From: Lachnoclostridium sp. UBA3775
Lineage (GTDB): Bacteria > Bacillota > Clostridia > Lachnospirales > Lachnospiraceae
Reading direction: 5' to 3'
NCBI GenBank assembly: GCA_002369525.1
Contig: DFFN01000149.1
Location: forward strand, 1 to 44,760
DNA: 44,760 bases
The notes beneath the pieces are model-generated. The model made no database searches and had not been told where the DNA came from. It saw nothing but the letters and a program-made list of their open reading frames with translations. Positions within the stretch are counted from its first letter, which is position 1. Each line of letters starts with the position of its first letter. Positions 1-7,815 of this stretch are shown piece by piece. The position numbers and the translations under genes are program-made.

Positions 1-1
1 G

Positions 2-1177
2 AATTACGCAGAAGAATCCCTGAAGAAGCATTATGAGTGGAAAGGAAAGATTGAGATGATCGTTCGTGCTCCCCTGGAGACGAAGGAAGACCTTTCTCTT
101 GCTTACACCCCCGGTGTTGCACAGCCCTGCCTTGAAATACAGAAGGATATCAATAAGAGCTATGAGCTGACCCGCCGTTCAAATCTCGTCGCTGTTATCA
201 CTGACGGCACTGCCGTTCTCGGGCTCGGAGATATCGGTCCCGAAGCCGGAATGCCCGTTATGGAAGGCAAATGCGTGCTTTTCAAGGAATTCGGCGGAGT
301 TGATGCTATCCCGCTTTGCGTAAAGAGCAAGGATGTCGATGAATTTGTCAATACCGTATATCTCATTTCAGGTTCCTTCGGCGGCATCAATCTTGAGGAT
401 ATTTCCGCACCCCGCTGCTTCGAAATTGAAAGAAAGCTCAAGGAAAAGTGCGATATACCGATTTTCCATGACGACCAGCACGGTACCGCAGTCATCACTC
501 TCGCAGGCATGCTTAATGCCGTAAAGCTTACCGGAAGAAACAAAGAGACAATGAAGATCGTCACCTCCGGTGCAGGTGCCGCAGCAATCGCGATCACCAA
601 GCTTCTGCTTTCCGCAGGCTTCAAGAACATTGTCATGACTGACCGCCACGGTATCATATATAAAGGAAGAGAAGAACTCAACTGGATCAAGGAGGAAATG
701 GCCGAGGTTACAAACCTCAAGCAGGAAAAGGGTACGCTCTGTGATGCTCTCGTCGGTGCGGATGCTTTCATCGGCGTTTCGGCTCCCGGACTTGTTACAA
801 AAGAGATGGTTAGGACCATGAACAAGGATGCTATCATCTTTGCATGCGCTAACCCCACTCCCGAGATCTTCCCTGAGGATGCCAAAGAAGGCGGCGCTCT
901 TGTTATCGCAACCGGACGTTCCGACTTCCCCAACCAGATCAACAATGTACTTGCTTTCCCCGGAATCTTCAGAGGAACCTTTGATGTTCAGGCAAGCGAC
1001 ATAAACGAGGAAATGAAAATGGCTGCCGCAAAGGCGCTTGCAGGACTTATTTCCGATGAAGAGCTTTCGGCTGACTATATCATCCCCAGGGCTTTCGATC
1101 CCAGGGTTCGCGAGGCCGTTTCAAAGGCTGTTTCGGAAGCAGCGATAAAAAGCGGCGTTGCAAGGATCAAAAAATAA
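2..1177 (+). CDS. NAD-dependent malic enzyme (5' end cut by window)
   Basis: Oxidative decarboxylation of malate to pyruvate and CO2 in the cytoplasm. The reading frame is open from base 2 (NYAEESLKKHYEWKGK...), which looks like a malic enzyme N-terminus, so the true ATG probably ends at base 1 and only the first two bases are missing; the internal ATG at 56 would remove conserved N-terminal residues. Family marks visible: SLAYTPGVAQP with the catalytic Tyr, LFKEFGGVDAIP with the catalytic Lys, the metal-binding stretch IPIFHDDQHGTA, and a Rossmann GAGAAAIAI for the dinucleotide. The length of about 391 residues fits the short bacterial form. It ends before a strong intrinsic terminator, so it is the last gene of its transcript. 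NAD versus NADP preference cannot be fixed from sequence alone. Confidence 0.93.
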   Translation, partial: NYAEESLKKHYEWKGKIEMIVRAPLETKEDLSLAYTPGVAQPCLEIQKDINKSYELTRRSNLVAVITDGTAVLGLGDIGPEAGMPVMEGKCVLFKEFGGVDAIPLCVKSKDVDEFVNTVYLISGSFGGINLEDISAPRCFEIERKLKEKCDIPIFHDDQHGTAVITLAGMLNAVKLTGRNKETMKIVTSGAGAAAIAITKLLLSAGFKNIVMTDRHGIIYKGREELNWIKEEMAEVTNLKQEKGTLCDALVGADAFIGVSAPGLVTKEMVRTMNKDAIIFACANPTPEIFPEDAKEGGALVIATGRSDFPNQINNVLAFPGIFRGTFDVQASDINEEMKMAAAKALAGLISDEELSADYIIPRAFDPRVREAVSKAVSEAAIKSGVARIKK

Positions 1178-1215
1178 GTCCGGACATAAAACCTAACAAA
1201 AACAGCAAAACAACA

Positions 1216-1260
1216 ACATGCACAAAAACCGAAAAAGAGTTTTGTGCATGTTTTTTTGTT
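1216..1260 (+). terminator. Intrinsic terminator after malic enzyme
   Basis: A perfect 12-bp stem, ACATGCACAAAA (1216-1227) paired with TTTTGTGCATGT (1240-1251), encloses a 12-nt loop and runs straight into a T-rich tail. It lies 38 bases after the malic enzyme stop codon and separates that gene from the Tad operon. Confidence 0.9.
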
Positions 1261-1322
1261 GCCCGGAAATCTTTGTGCAATATGCTGTAGGCATTTTTAA
1301 TAAGACTTTGGGACATGGCACT

Positions 1323-1350
1323 TAAAACTGCACAAATATCGGGCCGAAAA
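1323..1350 (+). promoter_or_regulatory. SigD/FliA-like promoter in front of Tad operon
   Basis: TAAA at 1323-1326, a 16-nt spacer, then GCCGAAAA at 1343-1350. This is close to the Bacillus SigD motility/autolysin promoter pattern (TAAA, 14-16 nt, GCCGATAT). It ends 83 bases before the tadZ start. A sigma-A-like alternative, TTGTGC-17-TTTAAT at about 1273-1301, is less convincing. Whether this organism has FliA and uses this site is inferred. Confidence 0.4.
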
Positions 1351-1433
1351 TTTTTAGGTACTTGATTTTTGCGTCCGGCGGCGGTATCTTTGGGCAAAAG
1401 CGGCAGGAATGCCGTTTGAGAAAGAGGTGTGAC

Positions 1434-2546
1434 ATGGAGAAACTGCTGGCAATAGTTACTGAGGATGCCGTATACGGAAGAGCTCTGGGTGATTTTATGA
1501 CCGGCACTCAGCTGCTGGATTACAGTGTAAGGACTTTTTATTCCGCCTCGGACTATCTTATGTACCGGGACGAAAACAGCGTAAGCGTGCTGCTTGCCGA
1601 CTTAAACTCTATGAACCTGATCCCGGCCGGGCATGAAACCTGCTTTTTGCTTTCCGCCGTAAAGGAGGATGACAGCCGCGGCATATATATGTTCCAGGCT
1701 TTTGACCTTATCGTGCGGGAGCTGCTGTTCAGGCTTAATGACAAAAGAGCCGGAAACGTAAAAAACAGCAGGGCTTTAAACGTGTTTGCAGTCTCGTCAG
1801 GCAGAGGAGGCAGCGGGGTTTCGACCCTGGCGCTCAGCTTAGCCATGGCAATGAAAAAGGAAGGCAGCACTCTCTTCGTATGTCTGGACCCTTTCTATAA
1901 TGTACCATGCGCAGGTGCAAGGGAAGGCGGAAGGCTCAGCGAGCTGATAGTGGAACTTAAGGTAAAGAAAAGCAGCTGGATGGATGAGGCAGGGCGCTTC
2001 ATCAGACACGGCCGCGATTTTGACTATATAAACGGCGTTTATTCCTATGAGGATCTGTACTGCTTCGGCAGGGAGGAAATGAGACTGTTTTTTTCCGGTC
2101 TTTCCTCAGACGCAAGATATAAAAACCTTGTCTTTGACCTTGGCCTTCTTCCTCCCGGCATCGGCGTCATCGCTGAAAAGTGCGAAAAAATATTTTTGAT
2201 CGGCAGCGAAAACGAAGGGCCTGTCGATATGCTCACCAAGCAGCTCATGCTTTCTTCAGGCGTTTCCAAAGATGTGATAAGCTATGTTTCCCTTCCCTTT
2301 GACAAAAGCCTGTCGGGTCTGTCTCCGGATTATGCCATGCTTGAAAACTCTGAGATGGCAGGGTTCGGCGAGAAGCTTGTAACCGAAAGGCAAAAAAGCA
2401 TGAGCGAGGGAAGCGAGCCCGTCACGGAAGTTCCCGGGGCACCAAAAAACGAAATTGTCATAAAGGAAAGCAGGGGCTTCGGCTTCGTGAAGGGAAAGCT
2501 TAAAAAGATTGCCGAAAAAGGCTATACGGAGGGCTTTGGTGGATAA
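1434..2546 (+). CDS. tadZ: TadZ/CpaE-like pilus-assembly ATPase (atypical P-loop)
   Basis: MinD/ParA-superfamily protein thought to place the Tad pilus machine in the cell. Start chosen at ATG 1434, preceded by AAAGAGGTG, rather than the longer frame from 1362. The 370-residue protein has an N-terminal receiver-like region (about 1-105) and a central MinD-like fold. At about residues 119-130 the P-loop reads SSGRGGSGVST: the glycine-rich frame is kept but the usual signature lysines are absent, as known for atypical TadZ proteins, so ATP hydrolysis is doubtful. The Walker-B-like strand is NLVFDLGLLPPG. The C-terminus is basic and hydrophilic. It is the first gene of the Tad operon and overlaps tadA by 8 bases, implying translational coupling. 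Confidence 0.8.
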   Translation: MEKLLAIVTEDAVYGRALGDFMTGTQLLDYSVRTFYSASDYLMYRDENSVSVLLADLNSMNLIPAGHETCFLLSAVKEDDSRGIYMFQAFDLIVRELLFRLNDKRAGNVKNSRALNVFAVSSGRGGSGVSTLALSLAMAMKKEGSTLFVCLDPFYNVPCAGAREGGRLSELIVELKVKKSSWMDEAGRFIRHGRDFDYINGVYSYEDLYCFGREEMRLFFSGLSSDARYKNLVFDLGLLPPGIGVIAEKCEKIFLIGSENEGPVDMLTKQLMLSSGVSKDVISYVSLPFDKSLSGLSPDYAMLENSEMAGFGEKLVTERQKSMSEGSEPVTEVPGAPKNEIVIKESRGFGFVKGKLKKIAEKGYTEGFGG

Positions 2547-3759
2547 GGAATATATTGCGGGTCTGAAAAAAAACGTGATAAATGCCATTGATGTCTCCAG
2601 GCAGACCGATGATGACGAGGTGCTTGCCGTTATAGACCGCGTTCTTACTGGCGCTGCCGAAGAACGGTATATGAGCATACCCGAAAGACTTAAAATACGC
2701 CGGGATTTTTTCAATTCGATAAGAAGACTCGATGTGTTGCAGGATCTTATCGAGGATGAAAGCATTACGGAGATCATGGTTAACGGCCATGACAGGATCT
2801 TTGTCGAACGCGAAGGAAAGCTTGGCGTATGCCCGGTATGCTTCGAATCCAGGGAAAAGCTTGAGGACATAATTCAGCGAATAGCTTCGGGAGTGAACCG
2901 TACGGTAAACGAAGCCCACCCGATCGTGGATGCAAGGCTTCCCGACGGTTCGAGAGTAAATATTGTTCTGCCCCCGGTCTCCCTTGAAGGTCCGATCGTC
3001 ACGATAAGAAAGTTCCAGCGTGAAATGATGAGCATGGAAACGCTTGTCGAACTCGGCTCAATAAGCATAGAGGCCGCACATTTTCTTGAAATGCTGATAA
3101 AGGGGCATTACAACATACTGTGTTCGGGCGGTACGGGCTGCGGCAAATCGACCCTGTTAAACGCTCTCTCCCACTTCATCCCCTCATCCGAAAGGGTGAT
3201 AACCATTGAGGATTCCGCCGAGCTGATAATGAATCATTTACCGAATCTTGTGAGGCTCGAAAGCAGGAATGCGAATGTTGAAGGAAAGCACGAAATTGCC
3301 ATAAGGGAGCTTATCAGAACCGCGCTCAGAATGAGGCCGGACAGGCTTATAGTCGGCGAGGTCAGGGGGCGGGAATGTATCGATATGCTTCAATCCCTGA
3401 ATACCGGCCACTGCGGCATGTCCACCGCCCACGCAAATTCCCCCGAGGACGTCCTTTCGAGGCTTGAAACCATGGTGCTGCTTGATGAGAATATACCTCT
3501 TCAGGCCGTGAGGTCGCAGATCGCATCGGCCATCGACATCATCATCGGCATTTCAAGGCTCAGGGACTCTTCAAGAAGAGTAACCAAGATATGTGAGCTT
3601 GACGGTGTGAAAAACGGCGAGATAAAGCTTCGTACCCTGTTTGAATTTGCCGAGGAAGGCGAGGATGACGGAAGGATAATGGGAAGTCTCAGGAAGGTAA
3701 ATGAACTAAAGCACACCGATAAGCTTACCGCTGCCGGAATAGGAGGAGCAGATGGATAA
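2539..3759 (+). CDS. tadA: TadA/CpaF secretion ATPase
   Basis: Hexameric GSPII_E-type ATPase that powers Tad pilus extension. I chose GTG 2539 because GGAGGG (2528-2533) sits 5 bases upstream; TTG codons at 2509 and 2536 are possible alternatives. About 406 residues: helical N-terminal region, then the CpaF N-domain (ITEIMVNGHDRIFVEREG), Walker A GGTGCGKST near residue 197, acidic box with IEDSAEL, Walker B LIVGEVRG near 270, and the His box STAHANSPEDVL near 294. All motifs are intact, so the protein should be active. The stop overlaps the next start by 8 bases. Confidence 0.95.
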   Translation: MDKEYIAGLKKNVINAIDVSRQTDDDEVLAVIDRVLTGAAEERYMSIPERLKIRRDFFNSIRRLDVLQDLIEDESITEIMVNGHDRIFVEREGKLGVCPVCFESREKLEDIIQRIASGVNRTVNEAHPIVDARLPDGSRVNIVLPPVSLEGPIVTIRKFQREMMSMETLVELGSISIEAAHFLEMLIKGHYNILCSGGTGCGKSTLLNALSHFIPSSERVITIEDSAELIMNHLPNLVRLESRNANVEGKHEIAIRELIRTALRMRPDRLIVGEVRGRECIDMLQSLNTGHCGMSTAHANSPEDVLSRLETMVLLDENIPLQAVRSQIASAIDIIIGISRLRDSSRRVTKICELDGVKNGEIKLRTLFEFAEEGEDDGRIMGSLRKVNELKHTDKLTAAGIGGADG

Positions 3760-4489
3760 CGAAACTCAGCCTTTAGCCTTATACATACTGATCGAAGCCA
3801 TTAAAAGCCTGCTTCTCCTGATCATGGCAGCCTTCCTGTTCTTCAATTCATTCTGGGGCCTTATTATCCTTTCGCCCTATGTCCTGTTCTCGGTCTACCG
3901 CATCGCAAGAAAGGCAGGCGAAAGACAGCGGAGGCTTCTCATCAGATATTTCAAGGACATGCTCTCCTGCCTGCTTACCGCTCTCGAGGCCGGAAACAGC
4001 GTCGAGACGGCAATTGAGCCGGTAAAGAACGACATGACTGTAATGCACGGCGAAAAATGCTATATGGTAAAGGAGCTGACCGCCATCACTGCAAGACTTA
4101 ACATCGGAGAGAACATTGAAGATATCTTCAGGGATTTTGCCGCAAAGACAAGGATAAAAGAAATAGAATATTTTGCCGACGTTTTTTCCGTGGCAAAAAG
4201 GTCGGGCGGTGACATAATCAGCCTGATACGCGCCGCAAACAAGGATCTTTACGAAAAGCTGGAGCTGAGACGCGAGACCTGGAGCATCATTTCCTCGGTT
4301 GTAACCCAGAGTACGATAATGAAACTTATGCCTCTTCTGATACTGCTTTACATGAGGCTTTTTTCAGGAAATTTTCTTGATCCTTTGTACCGGACTGCGA
4401 TAGGGAAGCTTTGCATGATGGCGGTAGCCTTTTTATATTTTGCACTTGTTGACTACATCGAAAGGCTGACCGCATCGGCAGGAAGCTGA
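3752..4489 (+). CDS. tadB: TadB-like T2SF-domain inner-membrane platform protein
   Basis: 245-residue membrane protein resembling the GspF/TadB platform subunit that contacts the TadA ATPase. Two adjoining N-terminal hydrophobic segments (about 10-50), a cytoplasmic helical T2SF domain (about 55-185; motif LEAGNSVETAIEP and FADVFSVAKRSGGDI), then two C-terminal hydrophobic segments. Start at ATG 3752 with AGGAGG just upstream; the 8-base overlap with tadA repeats the arrangement at the tadZ/tadA junction. Assignment as TadB rather than TadC rests on order in the operon. Confidence 0.82.
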   Translation: MDNETQPLALYILIEAIKSLLLLIMAAFLFFNSFWGLIILSPYVLFSVYRIARKAGERQRRLLIRYFKDMLSCLLTALEAGNSVETAIEPVKNDMTVMHGEKCYMVKELTAITARLNIGENIEDIFRDFAAKTRIKEIEYFADVFSVAKRSGGDIISLIRAANKDLYEKLELRRETWSIISSVVTQSTIMKLMPLLILLYMRLFSGNFLDPLYRTAIGKLCMMAVAFLYFALVDYIERLTASAGS

Positions 4490-4509
4490 AAACCGGGGAA
4501 GGAGGATAA

Positions 4510-5955
4510 ATGCTGTATTTTTCCTATGGAATAATTGTCGCCTTTGTCGTTTTAAATCTCGTCGGAGTCATACTTTATATGAAGGAGGGCAAAGGCCTTG
4601 GCTATGGTATGCCCGGAGCATACGTCCTCGTAAAATGCATAATCGAGGTGTCCGACCGGCTGTTTCCGGATAAGAAAGAGGACAGCCTCAGGTACTATGA
4701 CGAAATATATGTGGGCAATGACGCTGTCGAAAGCCGCGTTGAAGCAAAGCTTAAGACGGCCGGAGCCGGAATGACAATACTCTTTGCCTCCGCGCTGCTT
4801 TTTCTTATGCTGAATTTCACGGACATATATGAAGGCGGTGAGATAGACGCTTTGACAAGGCCGGAAAACGGAAGCAAAAGCATCGAGCTGCTGGCTGAAT
4901 ACGAGGGAAAGAGCTACCGCATACCTCTTGTGGTGGATAAAACAGTACCGAGACAGGAAAAGGCCGAAAGGACGCTTTCCGAGTTTAAGGAAAGACTTGA
5001 AAACTATATACTTAACGATAACGCTTCGGTTAACAAAGTGACGCAAAACCTGCGTCTTGATACGAAGGCGCTTGATCCGGACATCGAAGTGTACTGGTCA
5101 AGCTCGGATGTAAATGTCATCGGTCTTGACGGAAGGGTAAGGTCGGACAGGCTGTCCGAAAAAAGAAATGTGAGGCTTAATGCCGTTCTGCAGTACTATG
5201 ACATCACCGATGAGTTCGAGATCATGCTCACGGTCTGTCCATTAAACAAGGAAACCGAAACAGAAGCGCTCATTAAGAGCCGCATGGAGCTTCTTCTTGA
5301 GAACAGAAAATATTCCGAGGAAGTAGTCCTGCCGGAAAAAATCAACGGAAGCACCATCAGTTTCAGTGAATATAAGGAGAACAACAGCAGACTTATTCTG
5401 ATGCTTGGTGTACTGGCCGCCTTTCTGATGATACCCTACGGAATGAGCATAAGGCAGAAAAAGAAAAAAGAACGCAACACAGAGCTTATACTCGATTATC
5501 CGGATGTTGTCAGTAAGCTGGCACTGCTGCTGGAATCGGGACTTACGATAAGGCTTGCCTTTGAACGTATCGCGGGAGATTATGAAAAAAGAAAAAATGC
5601 TCTCACGGGAAAGAAAAAACGCCTCTACCGCCGCTACGTCTATGAGGAAATGCTCAGAAGCAGAAACGAAATGATGCTCGGAGGTGCGGAAGGCCCGGCC
5701 TACGAGCACTTCGGCAGACGATGCCAGAACATGTACTACATCAGGCTTTCGGCTCTGTTGTGCCAGAATCTTCGAAAAGGCAGCGAAAGCCTGCTTCCGT
5801 CGCTTTATCAGGAAATAGCCGAGGCAAGAAATGAAAGACAGGCTGAGATCAGGCGGCGCGGCGAAGAGATAGGCATAAAACTGTTGGTCCCTATGGCCGG
5901 AATGTTTGCGCTGGTACTGGCAGTGCTGCTGGTACCCGCATTCCTGTCAATATAA
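4510..5955 (+). CDS. tadC: TadC-like platform protein with extracytoplasmic Ig-like insert
   Basis: 481-residue membrane protein. Order of parts: TM segment (about 3-22), short cytoplasmic loop, TM (about 83-102), a large hydrophilic region (about 105-290), TM (about 295-315), a T2SF-like helical domain (about 330-450: LALLLESGLTIRLAFERIA) and a C-terminal TM (LLVPMAGMFALVLAVLLV). The hydrophilic region contains LDPDIEVYWSSSDVNVIGL followed by DGRV, the signature of atrophied bacterial Ig-like (Big-type) domains, and would face outside by topology. Standard TadC proteins are about 300 residues and lack this insert. RBS GGAGG precedes ATG 4510. Role inferred: second platform subunit, with the insert possibly touching pilin or peptidoglycan. 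Confidence 0.75.
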   Translation: MLYFSYGIIVAFVVLNLVGVILYMKEGKGLGYGMPGAYVLVKCIIEVSDRLFPDKKEDSLRYYDEIYVGNDAVESRVEAKLKTAGAGMTILFASALLFLMLNFTDIYEGGEIDALTRPENGSKSIELLAEYEGKSYRIPLVVDKTVPRQEKAERTLSEFKERLENYILNDNASVNKVTQNLRLDTKALDPDIEVYWSSSDVNVIGLDGRVRSDRLSEKRNVRLNAVLQYYDITDEFEIMLTVCPLNKETETEALIKSRMELLLENRKYSEEVVLPEKINGSTISFSEYKENNSRLILMLGVLAAFLMIPYGMSIRQKKKKERNTELILDYPDVVSKLALLLESGLTIRLAFERIAGDYEKRKNALTGKKKRLYRRYVYEEMLRSRNEMMLGGAEGPAYEHFGRRCQNMYYIRLSALLCQNLRKGSESLLPSLYQEIAEARNERQAEIRRRGEEIGIKLLVPMAGMFALVLAVLLVPAFLSI

Positions 5956-5987
5956 TAAAAGAAAACGAAAGAAGGAGAACAGAAAAA

Positions 5988-6185
5988 ATGAAGGAAATAT
6001 TTCAAAAGCTAAAAAAGGCATGCTTGGAGTTTAACAAAGACAATGCCGGTGTAGGTATTGTGGAAGTCATACTTATATTGGTCGTGCTGATCGCGATCGT
6101 TTTGATCTTTAAAAACCAGATCACAACAATAATAAACGATGCCTTCAATGCCATCAACAATGCCAGCGGCAGAATAATCAACTGA
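5988..6185 (+). CDS. flp: Flp-type (type IVb) major pilin candidate
   Basis: 65-residue protein with a short charged N-terminal leader (about 1-21), a processing-like site at AGVGIVEV (Gly, then hydrophobics and a Glu at mature position about 5), and a single hydrophobic helix VILILVVLIAIVLIF, then a short polar tail rich in Asn/Ile. Size and layout match Flp/TadF-class pilins cut by the prepilin peptidase encoded downstream. RBS AAGGAGAA is well placed. The absence of Tyr/Phe in the tail differs from proteobacterial Flp pilins. Likely the major fibre subunit. Confidence 0.8.
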   Translation: MKEIFQKLKKACLEFNKDNAGVGIVEVILILVVLIAIVLIFKNQITTIINDAFNAINNASGRIIN

Positions 6186-6192
6186 GGCCGGA

Positions 6193-7737
6193 ATGAAAAG
6201 AAAAGCAAGCATAACCGTTACGATGACTCTCGTTCTTTTCATGGTCATTTCGCTCATGCTTGTTACCCTTGAGCATGCCTATGTAACTTCCGGCCGCACT
6301 CTTGCATTTCAGGCCTATAACCGCTCCCTTGAATCCGTGCTGGGTTCTTACTATGCGCCCTTATATGCCGAATACGGACTTCTCGCAACCACAATGTGGC
6401 AGGGAATGTACTATAAGGACTATGCGGCCATGGAGGAGGATATCACAAAGCACTTCAACGATTTCTTCGGAAAAGGGACTTCCGGTTCCGAATTCAGGCT
6501 TTGGGATTACCGCATTGACAAAACCTCGGTTACCGAAAACTTAAGCCTTGCAGACAGCAAAGGGGCAATTTTCAGGCAGCAGATAAAGGAGGCCGTTAAG
6601 TATCAGGCTGTTCTTAAGCTGAGCGAGGAAATTATGAAACTGTCGCAAAGCGGGAATTTTGATATAAGAAAGCTCATAGAAGGACTCGAAAACGAGGATA
6701 TAGGCACGGAAGACGAATCCGACGATCCGCATACGGCAGGGTTCAGGAGTGTCTGGAAAACCATAAAGAAATTGTTTTCCCAGGGTTTTCCTGGCTTCTG
6801 GTTCGGTGATACAGCCGATATATCCACCAAGAGAGTCAATCAGGACGATCTGCCGAGCCGCAGAGACTACGGACTGGAGCTTTTTGAGGATGACGAGCTG
6901 TTCGGGGAAATAAGCCTTACCGATGCAATGATAAACAGCGGAGAATATGTTGACAGCTTCATGAAGGACGGCCTGTTCGAAAAGTTTCTTTCGGCTGTGA
7001 ACTCCGGACTTGATGCTGCTTCCGACAAAGCGGCCCTTATCGCCTATGCAAATCTTAACATGGATAATTTCCACAAAAACGATTATAAGGCGGGTGCACT
7101 GAACTACGAGCAGGAATATCTTGTCTTCGGTTCATATTCCGATAATATAAACTTAAGGAAAGCGGGCTGGAGCCTGTTCGGGATACGCTTCGGCATGGCC
7201 ATCGCATATATCCTTTCAAGCTCTGCCGCCAAGGCCCAGATAGAAAATTTCCTTGCTCCCTTCAACATATCTCCTAAGCTTAAGCTCGCGCTTAAGGCTC
7301 TGGTAAGCGTTGCATGGGCGGCGGAGAATGCCATCGTCGAGACAAGGACTTTGCTGCTCGGCAAATCTGTGGACTTTGTCTGTACGGCAGGCAATATGCC
7401 GGTCAGGCTCAGCGAAATACTGACCTTTACCGCCGATACCTGTGAAAGCAAGGCGAAAAACTACAAGCCCGGCAGCATGGTCAGGCTCAGCTATCCGATG
7501 TACCTGAGTATTTTTATGCTGCTTACAGATACCGAAAAGCTCAGCTTTCGTATGATGGATATTATCGAGGCAAACATTAAGCAGAATTATGACAAAGACT
7601 TTACAATGAGAAAAACGGTGGTGGGATTCAGCTGCGATGCCACTCTTACACTCACTCCGCGGTTCTTCGGCTGGGGAACAGCGGCAAAAAAGAGCATATA
7701 TACTTCGCAGATACAGTCGGCGGTTTATGTGAGATAA
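6193..7737 (+). CDS. DUF5702-type envelope protein of Tad locus
   Basis: 514 residues. A basic N-terminus (MKRKASITVTMTLVLFM) with one TM helix (about 8-30) followed by a Glu, resembling the class of large pseudopilins and TadG-like proteins, then a mostly hydrophilic extracytoplasmic region. In Clostridia such proteins (DUF5702 family, by recognition of the N-terminal SxTVxxxLV and SVLGSYYxxLxxxYGLL pattern) sit inside Tad loci. YAPLYAEYGLLA near residue 53 is the most family-like part. Two weaker hydrophobic stretches lie near 335-350 and 430-445. Begins 7 bases after the flp stop. Biochemical role unknown; it may be a minor pilin or assembly factor. Confidence 0.75.
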   Translation: MKRKASITVTMTLVLFMVISLMLVTLEHAYVTSGRTLAFQAYNRSLESVLGSYYAPLYAEYGLLATTMWQGMYYKDYAAMEEDITKHFNDFFGKGTSGSEFRLWDYRIDKTSVTENLSLADSKGAIFRQQIKEAVKYQAVLKLSEEIMKLSQSGNFDIRKLIEGLENEDIGTEDESDDPHTAGFRSVWKTIKKLFSQGFPGFWFGDTADISTKRVNQDDLPSRRDYGLELFEDDELFGEISLTDAMINSGEYVDSFMKDGLFEKFLSAVNSGLDAASDKAALIAYANLNMDNFHKNDYKAGALNYEQEYLVFGSYSDNINLRKAGWSLFGIRFGMAIAYILSSSAAKAQIENFLAPFNISPKLKLALKALVSVAWAAENAIVETRTLLLGKSVDFVCTAGNMPVRLSEILTFTADTCESKAKNYKPGSMVRLSYPMYLSIFMLLTDTEKLSFRMMDIIEANIKQNYDKDFTMRKTVVGFSCDATLTLTPRFFGWGTAAKKSIYTSQIQSAVYVR

Positions 7738-7807
7738 CTGCGGAATCCGGACACACAACTGTTCTGAACAAAAAACATCTCTCCGTGAAAAAACTTGGAT
7801 TCCGCAG
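7738..7807 (+). repeat. 11-bp inverted repeat in front of TadE-like gene
   Basis: CTGCGGAATCC (7738-7748) begins at the base after the DUF5702 stop codon and is matched perfectly by GGATTCCGCAG (7797-7807), 8 bases before the next ATG. The loop is 48 nt with no T-tract after the right arm, so it is not a standard terminator. It may be an mRNA processing or stability hairpin, or control expression of the downstream gene, which lacks an obvious ribosome binding site. Confidence 0.7.
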
Positions 7808-7815
7808 CTTCTTTA

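Noticed and set aside
160..945. 261-residue open frame on the minus strand
   Set aside because: Fully antisense to the malic enzyme; no RBS, composition is that of a complement shadow.
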